Shown here: positions 58,601-64,000 of the stretch, piece after piece
Layout of the letters: every line of letters begins with the position of its first letter
How positions within the stretch are numbered: position 1 is the first letter of the stretch
NCBI GenBank assembly: GCA_947650365.1
Contig: OX393554.1
Coordinates: 39,715,200 to 39,779,199 of the forward strand
DNA length: 64,000 nucleotides
From: Chamaelirium japonicum
Lineage: Eukaryota > Streptophyta > Magnoliopsida > Liliales > Melanthiaceae
Direction: 5' to 3'
Notes under the pieces: model-generated
Database searches by the model: none
Seen by the model: only the letters and a program-made list of their open reading frames with translations
Told to the model about the DNA's origin: nothing
Made by a program: the position numbers and the translations under genes

Positions 58601-61600
58601 AAATTTTCTCAAATGCAAACCTTATGCTTTCGCGGTCTATCCAGGAAACAGAATTTAAGGAGTGGAAGCATGTGGTTCAGGAAATAATTAGATTTTTGAA
58701 AGTTGATACTCCTTTTATGAATATGAGGCCTTTGCGATATAGCTTTGTCTATGATCCACATCCAGACTCTATTTCTGATGTTGCATCCGGTCACATTAAG
58801 AGACACCTAGTTTTACGTGATGCGATCTTGAGCAGCTATTGCCACAATGAGGTTTGTTTTACAGCTTCCACTTTCATCTTTTGTCTGATTCGGATTCATT
58901 TCAAAGCCTTTGTGTGAACTTTGCTTTGTGGATTAATTATGATAATCTTGTGTCGTAATTCTCTTTTTCTCTGTGTTTTGATATCCGATCAGGTCAAGTT
59001 TACGGAGCTTACACTGGACACTTTCAGAATGCTTCAGTGTCTGGAATGGGAACCCTGTGGTTTCTTCTCTCTGAAGGGTGGGGGTGACAGTGGCTATTAT
59101 GGAACAGGGCCTAATCACCTCAACCCATTGCAGGATATTAGGGATTTTACTCTGCCACCGAACCCACGGAAAGTAATTTTATACCGGCCACCTATTACCT
59201 ATTTCCTCATGGTGAGTTTATCTGGTCTACTATAATAGGTTTAGCCTGAATTCTGGTTTTTACTATTTTGCTATTTTCTATTTCCAACATCCACTAGGAA
59301 TCACCATAGAATAAGGATGCGAAAAGCAGATTCTAAATTGTTGGGGCAAGGCTTGATGCTATGGTTATGGTTACTTTAGGTGCTGAGCATACCATCTGAT
59401 GAAGAAATTAATGCTCAAATTTTGAATAAAAATCTTGGGTGAAGTGCTCACTAATCGATTAGATTATCACTACGTCATCATTATCGCGATCACTAATGAT
59501 AAAGAGAGGGGAATTCTAAGCAACCTAAAATATTATTTGACTGGTAGGGTCACCTACCTTATTGGTTACGCAGTTTAAGCCGTGCAACCAGAGAGCAACC
59601 TTCCAAGGTTTGCCTGGACCTAGGAATGAGTCTAGGCAAAGGGGTAAAAGGCACAATTTGATATAGGGAATTGCATTCAGCTTTGTAGCACAAATTATAC
59701 GTCAAAGAGCTGACATGAAACATCAATCTCATATTATCACTGCTTTTCATTAAACTAGAATGTACAATAAAATAAGAATAATATTATTATTGATATTAAT
59801 AAACAACACTTGATAAAAATATTTCTAGTAATTTGCATATCATATATTTATGTTGAAATTTGCGCAAAACATCCATGAAGAATACTCCTAATATGAACTC
59901 TGCTGGATATATCATTCATTTCTATATGAAAATCTGTATTATTTAGTTATATGTATCCATCTTGTTTAGATTTTTTTTTAAATTGTAAAATGGCCTTTAA
60001 TCTAAAGTCCCTCTTTAGATAAAACAGAACCGTTCTGTACTTTATGTGATGACAACATAGAAAGGAAACTGACGATATAGAATTTTTTTTTCAAGTATGG
60101 TAGATGTTACATTGTTTGATTTGGGTGTTACAAACAATCGTTCTCCTTTCAGTGGAGAAATCTTAGCTTAATTCACTAGCTTTAAATTAATGATGCACTT
60201 AAAACCAAGTTTCTTTCTTAACATCGACATGCATTCATTCTTTGATGTACAATTGCAGTCTTAATAAATATTCTTGGTGTATCTGTGGTTGTAGTGATTT
60301 ATATATTCGATGTCTTTTGTAGTGTATTGTTCAGCATATGATTTTATGTCATTGCTGGTGGATTAGACACAGTGGAGGGTGTTAACAGTGGAATCCTTTG
60401 TTCAGGATGGTGCACAACGTGAAAATTTATGAAGCAAACTGCTTGCTCTCCATTCAAACCATTGTTTCTTGGGGGAGTTTGACACAAGTCCTTTTTGAGA
60501 GATGACTTTAATTTCAGGGCACGTTAATTTCGAAATATAGCTCAGGTCCCTCCTGACGAATATGTACTCTTTCTGAACCAAATGTATACTTTTTCTGAAG
60601 ACAAATATATACACTTTCTGAAGATGAATGTACACTTGTAGGGACCTTAGCTAGTATAGCAAATTATGCTGTTATGTGGCTAATATTGCAAAATAGTGAA
60701 GGACCTATACCTAATTTGCCGTTGTTTCTTTGGTTCCTTTGCATTATGATTTTCTGTGGCATGCTTTGCTACTGGTGAGAGACTGTAAGAAGCGTTTTGC
60801 TGTTGTTCAAAATCCAAGCCTTGTTTGGACCCTTGTTTTGGAACGGTCCTCACAAGAATACTTTAGAGAAAAGGGGGGCATCAGTTTTAACTTTTAAGTG
60901 AATTACCTCTTGGAGAGTGACTATTGAGCATCTACTTTGTAGCTTTACTTAGACCATTTTGTGTCATTTGATGGTCTTCTGATATTTTTTCCCCCGGTTT
61001 TCGTAAAGGTGTCTGTTGACCTATGAGCCATGTTGAGGCTAGAGGATAGAATGTTCTCACATATAGTATGATAGGAAGTTAAAAGGAAAAATAACTACTC
61101 TTCCGAAATGTGATTATCCTTGTAAAAAAGATTGGAGAAAAATCAAGCTTCTTCTCCTACTGTACTTGTGCAAACCTCAGGTGATGCCTAGAGAGAGAGG
61201 GTGGTGTGTGAGTTTTCTATCTACCATTTTGAATGTTCTAAAGCAAGCAGAAATGTGAAGTTTTTCTGTGGCATCATCTCTCCCAAATTATCATTCTAAT
61301 TTATCCCAACTCCCAAGATGAGGATGTCGTCGAAGTAAACTACTAGATTCGGATATCATCGAAGTACACTACCAAGGTCCAAGAATATACCCATGAAAGG
61401 TTTGAATACTTATGTCATCACTCTGCTTATTATTTATATTTCATATGGATATTCGACAGGATTAAGGAGGTCGTGTTTTTGTCTAGATTCTAAGTATTTA
61501 GCTTGGTCATTTTCTTTTTTTTCCCCTTCTTTTTTTCTCTTTTCGGGATATAGATGTTGTCTAGCCGTCTAGAGAGAGGAGTGCCATGCAAGATGGAATA

Positions 61601-62754
61601 TGAATGCAAAAGGAAGGAAATGCAAGTAATAAAAGAAGAATAAATGATGGTAGAAGAAAAGAAAAATTAACTTTCAAATTCAAGGGAAAATCCACTTTAG
61701 TCAAAGATTCATCTATAGATAATTACCAAGGTTTTAAGTTTCGGCTGAACGGTGGTTTCGGCCCGAGAATCCCCATCCGCCTGGTTTCAGTCAACAGGAG
61801 ACGAAGAAGCGGAGGTGAGAAGAGAGGAAAAAAAAAGCCTATCGTCGTCGCCTCCCCAATCCGCCATCTCAGCCCCCGTTGTTGCCTGATCGGCCGTCCC
61901 AGTCGCTCGATCTGTCGTCCTGCCGCCTCTCTCTCTCTCTCTCTCTCTCCCTTCCCGGTCGCCGTTGAAAAGGGTTTAAAACCCTAACCCGATCCCACCC
62001 TCACCCCTTTTAAAAGTTTTAACTTTGGTGCAGGTTCTATCGACAATTTGCGAGGAGCTCTCTCCTGATGAGATTTTGTTAATTTATCTTTCAGCTGCAG
62101 GTAAACTATTATTTTCTCTTCCCAGCTTGTGTTATTATAATTTTTTTCGATTTTTTCAGTCATATATGATTGTTATGGGCTCCTAATTATCTATCTAATA
62201 GAATTTTCAGGAGAGAGTGGATTCAATCTTCCAGTTTCATTAGGTACTGGAGTTCCTCCAGTTACTGCTGACAAGGCGTGCACAACCTCTCCATTGAGTT
62301 CCCCAACTGATAGCCCAACCCAAACTTCCCTCCAAAACAAGGAGAATGAGAGAAGCAATCAGGATACTTGCTTATGGTTGGGTGCTCGTGGAACTAACGG
62401 TACATTTTACTATTTACCTTATGTACTTTGAAATGTTTTTTTTTCTTTCTTAATGAAATCTAGGATGTGCTGATTAATGTTTATTCAGAGATCATTCTTC
62501 TTCGTTCTGCAGCCATTTGCACTATAATTGTCCTTGGATGTTTCATGTTAATTTAACTTATGTCTGATGGTTAAAGCGACCTCAGACTTGCATAATCTTT
62601 TATTAATCTGTGTAAACTGGGTTATTAAATTTGATATAAGAACTATGTGTTTTTTCAGGTTCAAACTGCTTGTACCCTTGTGATTTGATTCCATTTACAA
62701 GAAAGCCACTTTTTCTGGTTATCGACAGCAATAACAGTCATGCATTCAAGGCAG
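49073..62754 (+). CDS. SCAI: SCAI-like gene, 5' part (exons 1-7; continues beyond the window)
   Basis: Plant homologue of SCAI (suppressor of cancer cell invasion). In animals SCAI is a nuclear cofactor that represses MRTF/SRF transcription and acts in DNA break repair; the plant role is not settled. Exons: 49,073-49,179; 49,269-49,659; 58,645-58,851; 58,993-59,211; 62,034-62,100; 62,211-62,399; 62,659-62,754. All junctions are GT-AG and keep frame. The N-terminus has TELFWSLIDKADRRFSRVRD, then FKIYTQLWKMQQEHRQKLVE and RWEIGEIASRIAQLYYGQY. Next are YIFYEAVLEREYF, EFKEWKHVVQEI, RPLRYSFVYDPHP, CLEWEPCGFFSLK and PPNPRKVILYRPP, and at the end FLVIDSNNSHAFK. These are in the order and spacing of the family. 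Exons 1-2 are GC-rich, later ones AT-rich. The C-terminal part lies outside the window. Intron 2 is about 9 kb and full of transposable elements. Confidence 0.93.
50837..51313. mobile_element. hAT-type non-autonomous element with perfect 8-bp target duplication
   Basis: TCTAATCT lies at 50,829-50,836 and again at 51,314-51,321. The element begins TAGGGCTGGCAAT and ends ATTGCCAGCCCTA, 13-bp perfect terminal inverted repeats. The 477-bp interior is rich in GGGTC / GACCC motifs. An 8-bp duplication with TAGGG-type ends is the hAT signature. The family recurs at 25,600, 28,140, 33,990 and 42,786. No transposase is encoded. Confidence 0.88.
52130..53760 (-). pseudogene. Gypsy gag-protease remnant
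   Basis: Minus-strand frames in order: ITRLMTRIVTCLDENPN-type gag linker (~53,690), then FEGRMQPEDYL (~53,440), LVWWYQVQTR (~53,300) and KVRTWNDLVED (~53,250), the core of Ty3/Gypsy Retrotrans_gag. Next come RVDDAYNKAIKSEENSKRTN (~52,990), a degraded zinc knuckle near 52,770, an acidic stretch (EEVEENDEDHEQN region, ~52,680), and a relic of the LLGRPWQFD protease end near 52,170. Stops in every frame. It is antisense within SCAI intron 2. Confidence 0.7.
53930..55666 (-). pseudogene. Copia gag-protease remnant
   Basis: Minus-strand reading from 55,600 gives LNGINWVIWK then KVEDLLYCKHL, the Copia gag start. RQWLDDSVFHHVSTKTSAHS and WKKWEKFYERKTAENKAFLI (about 54,840-54,980, repeated at 55,300-55,445) follow. 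The protease region has CTTWLIDSDASFHVTP near 54,300; the catalytic D-S-G/D-T-G is here DSD. MGNDGMSKIIGREN, then LIYAGKLDDEGY and GSMVVVKGKKGYTLY enter the pre-integrase domain, which ends near 53,930. Integrase and RT are absent. Confidence 0.8.
54822..55468. repeat. 183-bp direct duplication split by a 284-bp copied patch
   Basis: 54,822-55,004 and 55,286-55,468 are near-identical copies of a Copia gag piece (TCAAGTTCATTAACTTCTGG to TTTTTTCATTCCT). Between them, 55,005-55,288 is a copy of 51,103-51,386 in the same orientation with no indels and two substitutions that I could find. TCA is shared at the right junction. Confidence 0.9.
55653..56404 (-). mobile_element. 5' LTR and PBS of the Copia remnant
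   Basis: GCTCTAATACTA (55,653-55,664) is the reverse complement of a diverged tRNA-Met primer-binding site. TGTTGGGAAAACTACCCC from 55,667 is the inner LTR edge. The LTR-like region runs to about 56,404, where TTGTCAAACA would be its outer CA end. The outer boundary is a guess. No second LTR is present. Confidence 0.5.
58645..59211 (+). CDS. SCAI: SCAI-like exons 3 and 4
   Basis: Exon 3 (58,645-58,851, 69 codons) and exon 4 (58,993-59,211, 73 codons) are both phase 0. Exon 3 carries EFKEWKHVVQEIIRFLKVDT and RPLRYSFVYDPHP. Exon 4 carries FTELTLDTFRMLQCLEWEPC, the Gly-rich LKGGGDSGYYGTGPNHLNPL and PPNPRKVILYRPPITYFLM. The intron between them is 141 bp. Confidence 0.92.
59212..62033 (+). other. 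Intron 4 of the SCAI-like gene (2.8 kb)
   Basis: Starts GTGAGT and ends GGTGCAG. Mostly AT-rich. It contains a short minisatellite (CTTTCTGAAGA-type units at about 60,560-60,640), an AGAGAG block (61,190) and a GC-rich pyrimidine segment with (CT)n at 61,925-61,950. The lysine/arginine-rich frame at 61,604-61,987 is compositional. Confidence 0.8.
62034..62754 (+). CDS. SCAI: SCAI-like exons 5, 6 and 7
   Basis: Exon 5 (62,034-62,100) encodes VLSTICEELSPDEILLIYLS. Exon 6 (62,211-62,399) starts with GESGFNLPVS and contains a Ser/Thr/Pro-rich, probably flexible insert (TTSPLSSPTDSPTQTSLQNK). Exon 7 (62,659-62,754) encodes SNCLYPCDLIPFTRKPLFLV and IDSNNSHAFKA. Phases (1,1,1) are consistent across junctions. 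The next exon is not found before the window ends. Confidence 0.88.
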
Positions 62755-64000
62755 GTTTGTCAACTCTAATTTTCTCCTACTGGACTTTCGAGTTCGAAAG
62801 CGTTATGCACCTGGGTCAGTAGATGGACACATACTGAGTAGTTGTAGTTTGAATATATTTGTCCCTTGATCCCTAGTACGTGCAAGGACAGAGGAGATAA
62901 TGAACATGAAGATTGTTTGCAATATCAGAAAATTTTAGGTGCATATGTAGAGCATATATGGGTGTTATATGTTGAGAAAGTTTATGTTGTCTTTACTTGC
63001 TTTGTATAACTTGGGCTAAATTGCAGCAATTTTTGTAATGTCACAGAAAAGCATTACACATCAACACTTGTATTGCTCTCCATGCCTGCAAGAAAACTTT
63101 CACTTCAATTTTTCTCATCTGGTTGATGCACTTGTTCCTATATTGTATCATATTTTTATTGCCCTGATCATTTTTCCAATATGTGATGTGTCACATCAAG
63201 CCAAGTTTGTGAGGATTGGGATCCCACCAAGGGTCGATGGTGGGGGTTGTAGGATCGGATCAAGAACCATAAGATTCTACAAAATGAGAAAAATTATAAA
63301 TATTATTTAGATATATGTCAAGAAACCTTAAGTATTTATTTAGATATTTGTCAAGAAACACCTATTAGTTTGAAAGATTTAACTTAAAAAAGAGCCCTTC
63401 TTTATAATTGTTAATTTGCGTGCAAAACATGTGCAAATAGATCAAGGTTTGAATCTTTGCATCTCTATTATCCACTTATAACAAGTAAGTTCCAAAACAT
63501 ATTAACGATAAATCAACTAAAACAAGAACTTAACAAGCTAAACCTACATAGTTCTTTCCTCTTCAAAAGTATAAAGTATGCTTCCCGAGTATCATGACAT
63601 GACCAACCAAATAGACTCCATACTCAAAAGTGATGTCCAAGGAGACTAAAAAGGAAAAAGAGGGTAAACAAAATATATCATCATTTGTCATCAATGCAAA
63701 TATCAGCGAAGTCACGTAAGTCACATAAGCACCATCAAATACGATAGTGTCAGCCTCGTGTCACCAGCATAGTTTATGCTAAATATCAACATCATCGAAG
63801 TCCTGTGAAACATTCAACGGCTCATCAACCTCATCTTCATTAGCTTCATGAATATACTCAACATTTCTCATGTCCTAGTATGTTGAACACCTAAACATTG
63901 TTGTAAGATTATTACATTAATAACATTCTAGACCTAAAGATGAATGGATCTTTTGAAGTGACTTCTACTTCCTCTCTAATGTGTATCTCCGTGGTAGTAA
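62755..64000 (+). other. Intron 7 (partial); no further SCAI exon seen
   Basis: Starts GTTTGTC. I searched for the conserved SCAI segment that should follow AFKA and did not find it up to 64,000. The frame at 63,038-63,310 shows no family resemblance. A repeated phrase (TATTATTTAGATATATGTCAAGAAAC / TATTTATTTAGATATTTGTCAAGAAAC) lies at 63,300-63,360. Confidence 0.6.

Larger units (their letters stand above)
49660..58644 (+). other. Intron 2 of the SCAI-like gene (8,985 bp)
   Basis: Bounded by GTGATC and TCTATCCAG. It contains a hAT-like element (50,837-51,313), Gypsy remnants (52,130-53,760) and a Copia remnant with LTR (53,930-56,404). It also holds a duplicated 183-bp Copia piece separated by a copied patch (54,822-55,468) and AT-rich DNA. 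The stretches 49,740-50,830, 51,390-52,130 and 56,410-58,640 show no gene. Around 57,020-57,720 the composition is LTR-like when read on the minus strand, but boundaries are not visible. All recognisable coding relics in the intron are antisense to the gene. Confidence 0.85.

Overview
The window is nuclear DNA of a flowering plant: genes are split by GT-AG introns, and most of the sequence is plant-type transposable elements (Copia, Gypsy, LINE, TRIM including a 5S-bearing Cassandra, hAT-like and other terminal-inverted-repeat elements). Long microsatellites and minisatellites fill much of the rest. I cannot name the species. GC-rich 5' coding exons beside AT-rich introns would fit a monocot or magnoliid, but this is weak evidence. 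No CRISPR array, operon or prokaryotic feature is present.

Left third (1-17,320): repeats only. In order there is a foldback element (1-119), a 1 kb GA-rich tract, and a nested-palindrome element embedded in a TA microsatellite (2,567-3,271). Then come a TRIM-like element, a long-TIR MITE, ACTGTAG-dyad repeats, a 65-bp minisatellite of about 25 copies (8,478-10,140) and a second TRIM (to 11,524). After these are Gypsy and Copia gag remnants, a hairpin-forming ~165-bp satellite (14,430-16,430) and a LINE ORF1 remnant.

Middle (17,320-45,000): a small complete LTR retrotransposon with a 5-bp target duplication (22,605-25,015), a broken AIG2-like pseudogene (27,265-27,736) and several TIR elements. 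One TIR element holds a 5'-truncated LINE with a 15-bp target duplication. Two plausible host genes follow. One encodes a 68-residue protein of unknown function (32,176-32,452, one intron) behind a cluster of ACGT motifs. The other is an intact intronless AIG2-like gamma-glutamylcyclotransferase gene (35,058-35,633). Beyond it lies a decayed Copia polyprotein (37,465-41,950) interrupted by a Cassandra TRIM, and an opposite-strand Copia integrase remnant.

Right third (45,000-64,000): the 5' part of a plant SCAI-like gene on the + strand. Seven exons are readable (49,073-62,754) and the gene runs out of the window. Its promoter and most of exon 1 are tandemly duplicated upstream (45,003-47,084 and 47,085-49,165). 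Intron 2 is about 9 kb and carries a hAT-like element with a perfect 8-bp target duplication, Gypsy and Copia remnants, and a 284-bp patch copied from 3.9 kb away into a duplicated Copia gag segment.

Only the SCAI-like gene, the AIG2-like gene and the small ACGT-promoter gene look like live host genes. They have no evident shared pathway.
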